Source: Pseudarthrobacter sp. L1SW (GTDB taxonomy: Bacteria > Actinomycetota > Actinomycetes > Actinomycetales > Micrococcaceae). Taken from it: a stretch of 64,000 nucleotides of DNA. The stretch lies in the NCBI RefSeq assembly GCF_020809045.1, contig NZ_CP078079.1, positions 62,001-126,000 of the forward strand. Direction: 5' to 3'. The position numbers and the translations under genes were made by a program. Below, one piece after another: positions 34,665-43,221 of the stretch (within the stretch, counting starts at the first letter, position 1; every line of letters starts with the position of its first letter). The notes under the pieces are model-generated. The model was not told the origin of the DNA. It ran no database searches and worked only from the letters and a program-made list of their open reading frames with translations.

Positions 34665-35650
34665 CGCCTGCCGCCGGCGACGGAAGGTACCCGACGTTCG
34701 CCGAACTCCTCCGCCGGGAGGGCGCATTGGCGGGCACCTCCTGGGGCCTGTTTCCGGACCCAACCCGCGGGACGCCGTCGTTCATTACTCCCCAAACGGT
34801 GCTGGACGCGCGGGACTCCATCCGGACCGGCACTGCCTTTGGCCTGGACTATCCGGCGGACGCCTTCGACCCCGGCATGTCGCTCAAGCGTGGCGCGCCC
34901 CGGCACACCATCTACTCCTCGCACCCGGCCCACCGCGACGACTTCCTGGACGGCTACTACCTCCAGGGGTCCTCTCAGATTGACGGTCTGCGGCACCGCC
35001 GGGCGGACGATGTGGGTTTCTACAACGGCACGCCGGATGACCTCGTCAGGGAAGGCAGGCCGGAGCTGGGCATCCAGGAATGGGCGGACCAGCCGATTGC
35101 CGGCAGGGGAGTGCTGCTGGACCTGGCCGGATACCGGGCCGCCCAGGCCGCTCCGATTGACCATGCCGCCGGCGAGCCGTTGGGCCTGGACCTGATCGAA
35201 GCGGTGCTGGACGCGCAGTCCGTGAGCCTCCGCCAGGGCGACATCCTGATGCTGCACACCGGCTGGTGCGAGTGGTTCCTTGGCCTGCCTCCGGACGGGA
35301 AGCAGCGGATGCGGGAGAGCCGCCGCGCCACCGGTGTTGCCCAGTCGGAGGAGTTCGTCGCCTGGGCGTGGAACCACCGGCTGGCGCTCCTCGCCGCAGA
35401 CAACTTCGCCTTCGAATGCCTGCCCGCCCTGCCCTCCAGCCCCTACCGGAACTCCGCCCCGAACGACCACGGCATGATGCACCAGCAGCTGCTCGCCAAG
35501 CTGGGCATGCCGCTGGGGGAGCTGTGGCGCCTGGGCCCGCTCGCCCGCCACATGCGGACTGCGGGCCAGTGGGACGCCTTCATCACCATCAAGCCGCTGA
35601 ACATCACCGGCGGCACCGGATCACCCGCGAACGCCACCGCGCTGATGTGA
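34661..35650 (+). CDS. Cyclase family (PF04199-type) hydrolase
   Basis: A 329-residue protein of the cyclase/kynurenine-formamidase-like family. The metal-site region is SSQIDGLRH (near residue 112), matching the T-Q-(F/I)-D-x-L-x-H pattern of the larger family branch instead of the HxGTHxDxP of KynB. Further landmarks: DILMLHTGWCEWFL, AADNFAFEC and LAKLGMPLGELW. Enzymes of this branch hydrolyse cyclic amides, lactones or isatin-like compounds. The GTG at 34661 overlaps the previous stop (GTGA). It is the last gene of the TTT/TRAP operon; the convergent SDR follows after 16 bases. Confidence 0.85.
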   Translation: MTPAAGDGRYPTFAELLRREGALAGTSWGLFPDPTRGTPSFITPQTVLDARDSIRTGTAFGLDYPADAFDPGMSLKRGAPRHTIYSSHPAHRDDFLDGYYLQGSSQIDGLRHRRADDVGFYNGTPDDLVREGRPELGIQEWADQPIAGRGVLLDLAGYRAAQAAPIDHAAGEPLGLDLIEAVLDAQSVSLRQGDILMLHTGWCEWFLGLPPDGKQRMRESRRATGVAQSEEFVAWAWNHRLALLAADNFAFECLPALPSSPYRNSAPNDHGMMHQQLLAKLGMPLGELWRLGPLARHMRTAGQWDAFITIKPLNITGGTGSPANATALM

Positions 35651-35666
35651 TGCCGGGCGGGCTTGG

Positions 35667-36389
35667 TTAGGCCATGCGTTCTCCGGTGACGCTTGCCAAG
35701 TGGTCCAGGAGTCCGTTCTGGAACCGTTCGTCGCGGACGGCGTGATGCGGATTCTCCCGTTTCTGGTGGTACCAGTAGCCGCCGCTGGTGAGCGCCGCCG
35801 GGTCATCGCTGGTGGCCAGCCACTCCTGCGTCAGGTGGCCCAGCCGGAGATCGTCCGGGGCGCCGGTGCCGCCCATCCTGGTGGGCACCCAGCCGGGATC
35901 CACGGCGTTGCTGAGGACGTCCGGCCATAAGCGGGCGACGGCGGCCGCGAGGGCTGTGAGGTAGAGCTTGCTGTCCGAGTAGGTCACCTTGGCGTCGCGG
36001 CCGAGCCGTGCCGGATCGGGGCGGCCGCCGCGGTGCATGCCGCTGCTCACGTAGACCAGCCGCCGCGGGCGGTGGATGAGTGCGGTGAGGAGGTAGGGGG
36101 CCACAACGTTGACTGTGAAGATGTCCGGGCCGTGCAGCACGCCCGCGTTGTGGATGACGGCGTCCACCGGGCCCATCCGGTTGACCTGTACGGCGACGTC
36201 CCGTGTTTGCTCCGGGTCAGCGAGGTCGCCGGTCACCACAGCGGCGCCGCGGTCCACGAGGTCCTGGACCGCGCCAAGGCGGGCAGCGCTGCGTACGTGC
36301 ACGACGACGCCGTGCCCGTTCTCCAGCAGCGTTCCGGCCGTGTGGCGTCCCAGCCCGTCAGCGGAACCGGTGATGAATATGCGCGGCAC
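35667..36389 (-). CDS. Short-chain dehydrogenase-like protein
   Basis: A 240-residue SDR. Cofactor motif ITGSADGLGRHT at the start, HNAGVL near residue 85, catalytic YSDSKLYLT (Tyr and Lys). The N-terminal glycine motif is TGSADGLG instead of TGxxxGIG. The GTG at 36389 is chosen because GGAGGGG lies just upstream. It is divergent from the GntR gene; the palindrome at 36425 lies between them and probably controls it. The reaction is unknown; such SDRs resemble retinol-dehydrogenase-like proteins. Confidence 0.85.
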   Translation of the reverse strand: MPRIFITGSADGLGRHTAGTLLENGHGVVVHVRSAARLGAVQDLVDRGAAVVTGDLADPEQTRDVAVQVNRMGPVDAVIHNAGVLHGPDIFTVNVVAPYLLTALIHRPRRLVYVSSGMHRGGRPDPARLGRDAKVTYSDSKLYLTALAAAVARLWPDVLSNAVDPGWVPTRMGGTGAPDDLRLGHLTQEWLATSDDPAALTSGGYWYHQKRENPHHAVRDERFQNGLLDHLASVTGERMA

Positions 36390-36424
36390 TGCCCCTCCAG
36401 AGCTGTTGTGGCTTCCGCCGCGTG

Positions 36425-36440
36425 TACTTGTATACAAGTA
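36425..36440. promoter_or_regulatory. GntR/FadR-type operator palindrome
   Basis: TACTTGTATACAAGTA, a perfect 16-bp palindrome with the core TTGTATACAA typical of GntR-FadR/VanR-type operators. It sits 23 bases before the GntR-family start and 36 bases before the divergent SDR start, so the regulator likely binds it and controls both. Confidence 0.7.
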
Positions 36441-36462
36441 AAATAACCGTGGAGGTTCCCCC

Positions 36463-37128
36463 ATGCCAGATTCACCCGCCCGGAACACGGGCGCCCATCT
36501 TGTCTACGCCGAGCTGAAGCGCAAGATCCTCACCCTCGAACTGAAGCCGGGGGAGCGCCTCTACGAGCCCGCAATGGCGTCCGCGCTGCAGGTGAGCCGC
36601 ACGCCGCTGCGGGAAGCCATCCGCCGGCTGATCTCGGAGGACCTCCTGGAACAGCAGCCCACTGGCGGGGTGCTGGTGCCGGTACTGGACGCAGCAGTGA
36701 TTTCGGAGCTGTATGAAGTCCGCGCGGCGATCGAGTCCCTCATGGCCCGGAACGCCTGCATCAAAGCAACAGCGGCGGACCTCGAAGCCCTCCACGCCAT
36801 CCTCGCCCGCAACGCCGCGCTGGTGGAGTTTGCCGACGACGCAATGCAGCAGGGCATGGCGCTGCACGCAAAGATCGCCGCGATCGCCGGCAACTCGTGG
36901 GCCCGGCGCTTCCACGGCCAGGTCTCCAGCCAGATGGAGCGGTACCGGCATTTCACCAACAGCACGCAGGAACGGCGGGACCAGGCCCTCGCCCAGCACC
37001 GGACGCTGGTGGACGCCCTCGCTGCCGGCAACCCGGAGCAGGCCGCCAAAATTGCCTTCGAGCACGTGCTGGGAGCGCGGGATGCGGCGCTGAAGGCCAT
37101 CGCGGGCAGCGGCCTGGCCACCTCATGA
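36463..37128 (+). CDS. GntR family regulator (FadR subfamily, FCD domain)
   Basis: A 221-residue regulator. The N-terminal winged helix covers about residues 10-75 (VYAELKRKILTLELKPGERL, SRTPLREAIRRL). The C-terminal all-helical FCD domain (ELYEVRAAIESLMARNA, HAKIAAIAGN with metal-type His, QHRTLVDALAAGN) binds small carboxylate-type effectors in relatives. It is divergent from an SDR and coupled to an MFS transporter (ATGA overlap). The palindrome at 36425 is its probable operator. A role in repressing SDR and transporter expression is inferred. Confidence 0.92.
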   Translation: MPDSPARNTGAHLVYAELKRKILTLELKPGERLYEPAMASALQVSRTPLREAIRRLISEDLLEQQPTGGVLVPVLDAAVISELYEVRAAIESLMARNACIKATAADLEALHAILARNAALVEFADDAMQQGMALHAKIAAIAGNSWARRFHGQVSSQMERYRHFTNSTQERRDQALAQHRTLVDALAAGNPEQAAKIAFEHVLGARDAALKAIAGSGLATS

Positions 37129-38297
37129 TCGGGGAGCTCGGACGCCGCTCGGCCACTGCCCTCCTCATTCACTCCGCGCTGATCCAGGCCGTGACCTTCC
37201 TGGTCCGGCCGGCCGCCACCTACCGTGCCCTGGAGCTGGACGTTCCCGGGTTTGCCCTGGGCCTGCTGGCGGCCAGCTACGCCGTCTTCCCCCTGCTGCT
37301 TGCCGTTCCGACGGGCGGCCTGGTGGACAGATTAGGTGAGCGCCGGCTCATGGCCATGGGATCCGCCGTCGTCCTTGCCTCGTCTGCCTTCCTGTTGCTG
37401 TGGGGTTCGTCGATCGCAACGCTGGTCATTGGAACCGCCCTGCTGGGCGCGGGCCAGCTGGCATGCGTTGTTGGCCAGCAGGCCGTGGTGGCCAACAACG
37501 CCGCCGCAGCCCGGATGGATTCCGGCTTCGGATACCTGACCTTCGCGGCGTCCCTGGGCCAGGCCCTGGGGCCGTTGGCCATCTCCCTGGTGGGCGGGGC
37601 AGCCGTCCGCCCTGACACCCAGGCAATCTTCCTCCTCTCCGTCTGCATGGGCCTGGTGCTTTTCCTGACCACCTTCGCCGTGTCCGCCAAGGTCAGCGGC
37701 GGGAGGAAGACCGCCGCTGCCAAGGGCACCAACGGCAGCGCTGTTTCGCTGCTGAAGACACCCGGTGTTGCCCGTGCGCTCGCCACCAGCGCCACCGTCC
37801 TCGCCGTGGTGGACCTGACCATGGTCTACCTCCCCGCACTCGGAGCCGACCGCGGACTGAGCGCGGCAACCGTGGGCGCCCTGCTGACTGTCCGGGCCGT
37901 GTTCTCGATGGTTTCCCGGATCCTGCTGGGACGCGCATCCCGGAAACTGGGGCGGATGCGGCTCCTGGTGCTGAGCCTCGCCCTGTCCACCGTTGCGCTG
38001 GCGGTGGCCGCAATTCCCATGCCGGCGTGGCTGCTGTTTGGAGTCATGGCCGTGCTGGGACTCGGCCTCGGAATCGGCCAGCCGCTCACCATGTCCTGGC
38101 TGTCGTCGCAGGCGCCGCCCGGCCAGCGCGGCAGGGCGCTGGCCCTCCGGCTCGCGGGAAACCGGGTGGGCCAGGTGATCCTTCCCAGCGCCATCGGCGG
38201 GGTGGCGGCCGGGCTTGGCGCAGCCGGAGTCTTCCTGGCGTCGGCAGTTGTGGTGGGCGGGACACTCCTGCTGCTCCGGGGCGTCGAGCTGGACTAG
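37125..38297 (+). CDS. Major facilitator superfamily transporter
   Basis: A 390-residue membrane protein with about 12 hydrophobic segments. The motif-A-like loop GGLVDRLGERRLMAMG lies between segments 2 and 3, and a repeat, RILLGRASRKLGRMRLL, is in the second half, as in MFS drug or metabolite exporters. The central hydrophilic loop is basic and Gly/Lys-rich (SGGRKTAAAKGTNG). The ATG overlaps the GntR stop, so the two genes are one transcript. The substrate is unknown; the GntR partner suggests that it exports or imports a carboxylate-like effector. Confidence 0.9.
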   Translation: MIGELGRRSATALLIHSALIQAVTFLVRPAATYRALELDVPGFALGLLAASYAVFPLLLAVPTGGLVDRLGERRLMAMGSAVVLASSAFLLLWGSSIATLVIGTALLGAGQLACVVGQQAVVANNAAAARMDSGFGYLTFAASLGQALGPLAISLVGGAAVRPDTQAIFLLSVCMGLVLFLTTFAVSAKVSGGRKTAAAKGTNGSAVSLLKTPGVARALATSATVLAVVDLTMVYLPALGADRGLSAATVGALLTVRAVFSMVSRILLGRASRKLGRMRLLVLSLALSTVALAVAAIPMPAWLLFGVMAVLGLGLGIGQPLTMSWLSSQAPPGQRGRALALRLAGNRVGQVILPSAIGGVAAGLGAAGVFLASAVVVGGTLLLLRGVELD

Positions 38298-38870
38298 CTA
38301 CGGTAGCCGGCCGGGCCGCAGCAGGCTCGGCACGCCTGCCTGCCCGGGATCCAGGGGAACCGGACTGACCAGGACGGCAGGGCCCCGGTACAGGATGCCG
38401 CTCGACACCACGCGGCAGCGGATCCCGCCCCTGCCGCGCATCGCAGCATGGCTTCCCGGCGCCAGCACCTCGTTCATCCAGGCGCAGGGGTGCGCGGGAC
38501 GCCCGCCGTGGAACCCAACCCCGGAACCGCCCGATTCCAGCGTGAAGTCCTGCCCCAGCAGCGGAGCAAGGTGCGCTCCGCGGAGGATCACGTTTCGGCG
38601 GGTGGCCAAGGGGTCAAACGGCCCGGCCGCAAGTTCCGAGGCCATGGCTTCCAGGGCTTCGACGGCGAACAGCGTCACGGCGGCGTCCATATGGGCGGCT
38701 TTTCCGAAGAACCGGTCGCCCACGATGCCCTTGCCCGCCACCACTTCCGCGGCCTGGGCGTCGAACGTCGGCACATCGGCGGCACCGTCCCGCGCCCGCC
38801 CAAAGTAGGCGTGCCCTGGTGACACCAGCAGGTGCAGGATCTCCACGTCATACCGGTAGTGTTCGGCCAT
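38298..38870 (-). CDS. MOSC domain protein
   Basis: A 190-residue protein. MOSC signatures: GKGIVGDRFFGKA near residue 46, TRRNVILRGAHLAPLLGQDF, and HPCAWMNEVLAPG with the conserved cysteine. MOSC proteins transfer sulfur or bind a molybdenum cofactor thiolate. No molybdopterin gene is nearby. The N-terminus (ILHLLVSPGHAYFGR) is the usual short lead-in. Immediately convergent with the MFS gene; adjacent bases 38297/38298 are the two stops. Confidence 0.9.
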   Translation of the reverse strand: MAEHYRYDVEILHLLVSPGHAYFGRARDGAADVPTFDAQAAEVVAGKGIVGDRFFGKAAHMDAAVTLFAVEALEAMASELAAGPFDPLATRRNVILRGAHLAPLLGQDFTLESGGSGVGFHGGRPAHPCAWMNEVLAPGSHAAMRGRGGIRCRVVSSGILYRGPAVLVSPVPLDPGQAGVPSLLRPGRLP

Positions 38871-38996
38871 ACCGCCAGCCTAAGGCCAGGGCGGATAACG
38901 TCGGCAGAAAGTCATCCGTCATACATCCGGGAGTAACCTTGCCCCGGGAGAATTCGGGGTGGGGGGAACTTTCCGGAACAGTCGAGAGGACCCGTC

Positions 38997-39245
38997 ATGA
39001 CACGCAATGACCGCATATTTGTCGACTCCTGCCCTGAACTGGCACCGGGGGACGCCATCGAAGCGTTCCACAGGGGCGCCCTGGTCCACCGCGGGCCGGT
39101 CATGGATTCACTCCCGGACCATGGGCTTTTCTGGATCCTTGACATCGTGACGGGTGACCGGTGCCTCCTGGACATGTCTGAGCTCACCGTAGTGCGCATG
39201 CCAGCCCATTACCGTGAAGTCAGGGTCGCGGCAGCCGGGCCCTAG
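38997..39245 (+). CDS. Small hypothetical protein
   Basis: An 82-residue protein with no recognised family. Its sequence has strands (GALVHRGPVM, GLFWILDIVTG, ELTVVRMP) suggesting a small beta-barrel-like fold. GAGAGGA lies eight bases before the ATG, and codon use is like that of the neighbours. Its last four bases overlap the stop of the convergent uvrA-like gene. Possibly an Arthrobacter-restricted protein. Confidence 0.65.
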   Translation: MTRNDRIFVDSCPELAPGDAIEAFHRGALVHRGPVMDSLPDHGLFWILDIVTGDRCLLDMSELTVVRMPAHYREVRVAAAGP

Positions 39246-41635
39246 CCAACATATGCCGCCAGGTGCCTGCCGGTGAGCGTGGAGGCGTCAGCCACGAGCT
39301 CGGCCGGCGTGCCCTCAAAAACGATCCGGCCGCCGTCGTGCCCTGCTCCCGGGCCCAGGTCGATGAGCCAATCGGCGTGCGCCATGACCGCCTGGTGGTG
39401 CTCGATGACAATCACCGATTTGCCGGAGTCGACCAGCCGGTCCAGCAGGCCCAGCAGGTTCTCCACATCGGCGAGGTGCAGGCCGGTAGTGGGCTCGTCC
39501 AGCACGTAGACGTCGCCCTTCTCCGCCATCTGCGTGGCGAGCTTGAGCCGTTGGCGCTCGCCGCCGGAGAGCGTGGTGAGCGGCTGGCCAAGGCTGAGGT
39601 AGCCCAGGCCCACGTCCTCCAGCCGGTCAAGGATGGTCCGGGCAGCCGGTGTTTTGGCCTCGCCCTCGGCGAAGAAGGCGGCCGCCTCGGTCACGGACAT
39701 GGCCAGCACGTCGGCGATGTTCTGCCCGCCGAGGGTGTATTCAAGGACGGACGCCTGGAAGCGCCGGCCTTCACAGTCCTCGCACGGGGACTCGACGGTG
39801 GCCATGACACCCAGCTCGGTGAAGATGACACCGGCGCCGTTGCAGGTGGGGCAGGCGCCCTCGGAGTTGGAGCTGAACAGCGCGGGCTTCACCCCGTTGG
39901 CCTTGGCGAACGCCTTGCGGATGGGCTCCAGCAGGCCGGTGTAGGTGGCCGGGTTGCTGCGCCGGGAGCCGCGGATGGCGCCCTGGTCGATCACCACCAC
40001 GCCTTCGCGCTTGGCCACCGAGCCATGGATCAGCGAACTCTTTCCCGACCCGGCCACGCCCGTCACCACCGTCAGGACGCCCAGGGGGATATCGACGTCG
40101 ACCGCCTGCAGGTTGTGCGTGGACGCGCCGCGGACCTCCAGCGCCCCGGCAGCCTTCCGGACACCGTCCTTCAGAGACGCGCGGTCCTCCAGGTGCCGCC
40201 CCGTGATGGTGTCGCTGGACCGCAACCCCTCCACGGTGCCCTCGAAGCAGACCGCGCCGCCGTTGGTGCCCGCCCCCGGTCCGAGGTCGACGACGTGATC
40301 GGCGATGGTGATCATCTCAGGTTTGTGCTCCACCACCAGGACGGTGTTTCCCTTGTCCCGCAGCTGCAGCAGGAGCTGGTTCATCCGCTCGATGTCATGC
40401 GGATGGAGGCCTATGGAGGGCTCATCGAAGACGTACGTGACATCGGTGAGGGAGGACCCGAGGTGCCGGATCATCTTGGTGCGCTGGGCTTCACCGCCGG
40501 AGAGGGTGCCGGCGGGCCGGTCCAGGCTGAGGTAGCCCAGGCCGATGTCGGAGAAGGAGTCGAGCAGGTGCTGAAGGCCCTTGAGCAGGGGAGCCACGGA
40601 AGGGTCCCTGAGTCCGCGGACCCACCCGGCCAGGTCGCTGATCTGCATCTGGCACAGCTCGGCGATGTTCTTGCCGTTGATCTTGGAGGACAACGCCTGC
40701 TGGGTGAGCCGGGTCCCCTGGCATTCAGGGCAGGTCTGGAACGTGACGGCGCGTTCCACGAACCGGCGGACGTGGGGCTGCATCGCCTCAGGGTCCTTGG
40801 AGAGCATGGACTTCTGGATCTTGGGAATGATCCCCTCGAACGTCAGGTTGATGCCCTCCACCTTGATCTTGGTGGGCTCCGCGTAGAGCATCGTGTCCAG
40901 CTGCTTCTTGGTGAACTTGGCGATGGGCTTGTCCATGGGCAGGCCCATGCCCTCGAACAGGCGTCCGTACCAGCCGTCCATGGAGTAGCCCGGAACAAGG
41001 AGCGCGCCCTCGCTCAGGGACTTTTCGTCGTCGTACAGTGCGGTGCGGTCAATGTCGCTGACGTTGCCCATCCCCTCGCACCGCGGGCACATGCCGCCCA
41101 GGTACACGGCCTGCTGGACCACGGCTTTCTCGACACGTCCGCCCTTTTCCGTGGACATCACGCCGCTGGCCTTGCGCGTGGGCACGTTGAAGGAATAGGC
41201 CGTAGGCGGGCCCACATAGGGGGAGCCCAGCCGGCTGAAAAGGATGCGCAGCATCGCGTGGGCGTCGGTGGCCGTCCCCACGGTGGAGCGCGGGTTGGCG
41301 CCCATGCGCTCCTGGTCCACGATGATCGCCGTCGTGAGCCCTTCCAGGAAGTCCACCTCGGGCCGTGCCAGCGAGGGCATAAAGCCCTGGACAAAGGCGC
41401 TGTAGGTTTCGTTGATCAGGCGCTGCGACTCTGCGGCGATGGTGGCGAACACCAGCGAACTCTTGCCGGAGCCGGAGACGCCGGTGAACACGGTCAGCCG
41501 GCGTTTGGGCAGTTCGACGCTGATGTCCTTGAGGTTGTTCTCCCGTGCCCCCTGCACGCGGATAAGTCCGTGGGTGTCAGCGATGTGCACGCCAGTTGTT
41601 TCGGTATGGCTGTGGGTACCTGTGTCCGTGCTCAT
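39242..41635 (-). CDS. UvrA paralog (UvrA2/DrrC-like ABC ATPase)
   Basis: A 797-residue UvrA-like protein with two ABC ATPase modules. First Walker A GVSGSGKSS (52-60); zinc cysteines CPRCEGMG and CPECQGTR; signature LSGGEAQR; second Walker A GVAGSGKSS; zinc cysteines CPTCNGAG and CEDCEGRR; second signature LSGGERQR. It is about 150 residues shorter than housekeeping UvrA (about 950), the difference expected when the UvrB-binding insertion is missing. Such class II paralogs are linked to drug resistance and DNA-damage tolerance. It is the last gene of an AraC-VOC-uvrA operon; GGGAG precedes the ATG. Confidence 0.93.
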   Translation of the reverse strand: MSTDTGTHSHTETTGVHIADTHGLIRVQGARENNLKDISVELPKRRLTVFTGVSGSGKSSLVFATIAAESQRLINETYSAFVQGFMPSLARPEVDFLEGLTTAIIVDQERMGANPRSTVGTATDAHAMLRILFSRLGSPYVGPPTAYSFNVPTRKASGVMSTEKGGRVEKAVVQQAVYLGGMCPRCEGMGNVSDIDRTALYDDEKSLSEGALLVPGYSMDGWYGRLFEGMGLPMDKPIAKFTKKQLDTMLYAEPTKIKVEGINLTFEGIIPKIQKSMLSKDPEAMQPHVRRFVERAVTFQTCPECQGTRLTQQALSSKINGKNIAELCQMQISDLAGWVRGLRDPSVAPLLKGLQHLLDSFSDIGLGYLSLDRPAGTLSGGEAQRTKMIRHLGSSLTDVTYVFDEPSIGLHPHDIERMNQLLLQLRDKGNTVLVVEHKPEMITIADHVVDLGPGAGTNGGAVCFEGTVEGLRSSDTITGRHLEDRASLKDGVRKAAGALEVRGASTHNLQAVDVDIPLGVLTVVTGVAGSGKSSLIHGSVAKREGVVVIDQGAIRGSRRSNPATYTGLLEPIRKAFAKANGVKPALFSSNSEGACPTCNGAGVIFTELGVMATVESPCEDCEGRRFQASVLEYTLGGQNIADVLAMSVTEAAAFFAEGEAKTPAARTILDRLEDVGLGYLSLGQPLTTLSGGERQRLKLATQMAEKGDVYVLDEPTTGLHLADVENLLGLLDRLVDSGKSVIVIEHHQAVMAHADWLIDLGPGAGHDGGRIVFEGTPAELVADASTLTGRHLAAYVG

Positions 41636-41659
41636 GCGTCTCCCTGTGCTTGGTGCGGC

Positions 41660-42078
<419 letters not shown>

Positions 42079-42082
<4 letters not shown>

Positions 42083-42528
42083 GCTAGTTGCGGCTCCGGC
42101 GCGGGCGCTTCTCGATTCCTGACCGGTCTGGTGACCTGTTTCGCCACGCACGCGGGGATGCCCGCCGTGGACATCGCCGCTTCCTGTTTGTAGGTGCTGG
42201 GCGGCATCCCCACCAGTTCGGTGAAGCGGGTGCTGAACGTCCCCAGCGAGGAACAGCCGACGGCGAAGCACACCTCCGTGACGGAGAGGTCGCCGCGGCG
42301 GAGGAGCGCCATGGCCCGTTCGATGCGGCGGGTCATCAGGTAGCTGTAGGGGGATTCCTGGTAGGCGAGCTTGAACCTGCGGCTGAGGTGCCCGGCTGAC
42401 ATGTGGACTCCCCGGGCCAGGGATTCGACGTCCAGCGGCTGCGCGTACTCCCGGTCGATCCGGTCCTTGACGCGGCGCAGCAGCATGAGTTCGCGCAGGT
42501 GCGGGTCAGTAGCTGGATGGGGGGTCAC
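42079..42528 (-). CDS. AraC-family regulator (short, DNA-binding domain only)
   Basis: A 149-residue protein in which most of the length is the two helix-turn-helix AraC domain: LARGVHMSAGHLSRRFK and VTEVCFAVGCSSLGTFSTRFTELVGMPPSTY. An N-terminal effector domain is absent; a short C-terminal tail follows. The start is GTG at 42528. It is coupled to the VOC and UvrA2 genes and probably controls them. The divergent gene at 42793 encodes a membrane protein. Confidence 0.92.
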
Positions 42529-42792
42529 AACTCAGATCGTGCTACTCCTTGGCGGAGTTGTCCAGAGGCCGGGGAGGCCCCGGCCGTGCGCGTTAATCTC
42601 ATGTTCGCGCAGGGTATGATTATCCCGCCGACCAACAAACGAGGTCCTCGCCTGCTTACGGGCTCGAGTAAACGGTTTGTCCGGCAAGGCCTGATCCAGC
42701 CAGCAGTGGCCTCCGGCAATAACCCACCCCCAAAACCATCAACACCCTTTGCCTGGCCCCTGCCTGCCGGGCACAACCCCTGAGAGGACTCC
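42529..42792. other. Intergenic region with a GC-rich hairpin
   Basis: 264 bases between divergent genes. It contains a perfect 8-bp hairpin at 42567-42585 (arms GGCCGGGG and CCCCGGCC, loop AGG) with no T-run, and a -10-like TATGAT at 42615-42620 without a good -35. No gene or tRNA is visible. Confidence 0.4.
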
Positions 42793-43167
42793 ATGGAACT
42801 GCTGTGGGAGATTGCCGGCTGGGCCGGCGCGGTTGCGATCCTCAGTGCATACCTGGCCGTTTCCATGGGTTGGTTGAAGGCCGGGAAAGGTTTCCAGACC
42901 GCGAACCTCCTCGGCGCCGTCGCCTTCATCATCAACGGATCAGTCCACGAAGCATGGCCTTCCGTGGTCACGAATGTGGCCTGGTTCCTCATTTCCGCCA
43001 TTGCGCTTGTGCGCATGCGGTCGGGGGGCCAGCCGCCGGTGGTGCCGCCTGAGGACCCGCAGGTTCAGTTCCCTGGCGTCCCGGACACCACCGGCCAAAT
43101 GGCTGTAGTTGAGGTTCTTACTGGTTCCGTTCACGGCGACGACGGCGGTCACCGCCCGGTGCGCTGA
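42793..43167 (+). CDS. CBU_0592-like small membrane protein
   Basis: A 124-residue protein with three hydrophobic segments: IAGWAGAVAILSAYLAVSMG, ANLLGAVAFIINGSV and VVTNVAWFLISAIALVR. This is the arrangement of the CBU_0592-type membrane protein family, whose core is about 80 residues. The last 40 residues are hydrophilic and Pro/Val/Gly-rich. GAGAGGA precedes the ATG. It stands alone. Function unknown. Confidence 0.75.
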   Translation: MELLWEIAGWAGAVAILSAYLAVSMGWLKAGKGFQTANLLGAVAFIINGSVHEAWPSVVTNVAWFLISAIALVRMRSGGQPPVVPPEDPQVQFPGVPDTTGQMAVVEVLTGSVHGDDGGHRPVR

Positions 43168-43221
43168 GGCGCTCAGCGCGCTGACCGGCTCAGCGCGCTC
43201 ACGTCCGGGGCGCAGGCCCTT

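Noticed and set aside
42567..42585. GC-rich hairpin considered as a terminator or tRNA-like fold
   Set aside because: It lies between divergent genes, has no T-run, and the surroundings do not form a cloverleaf.
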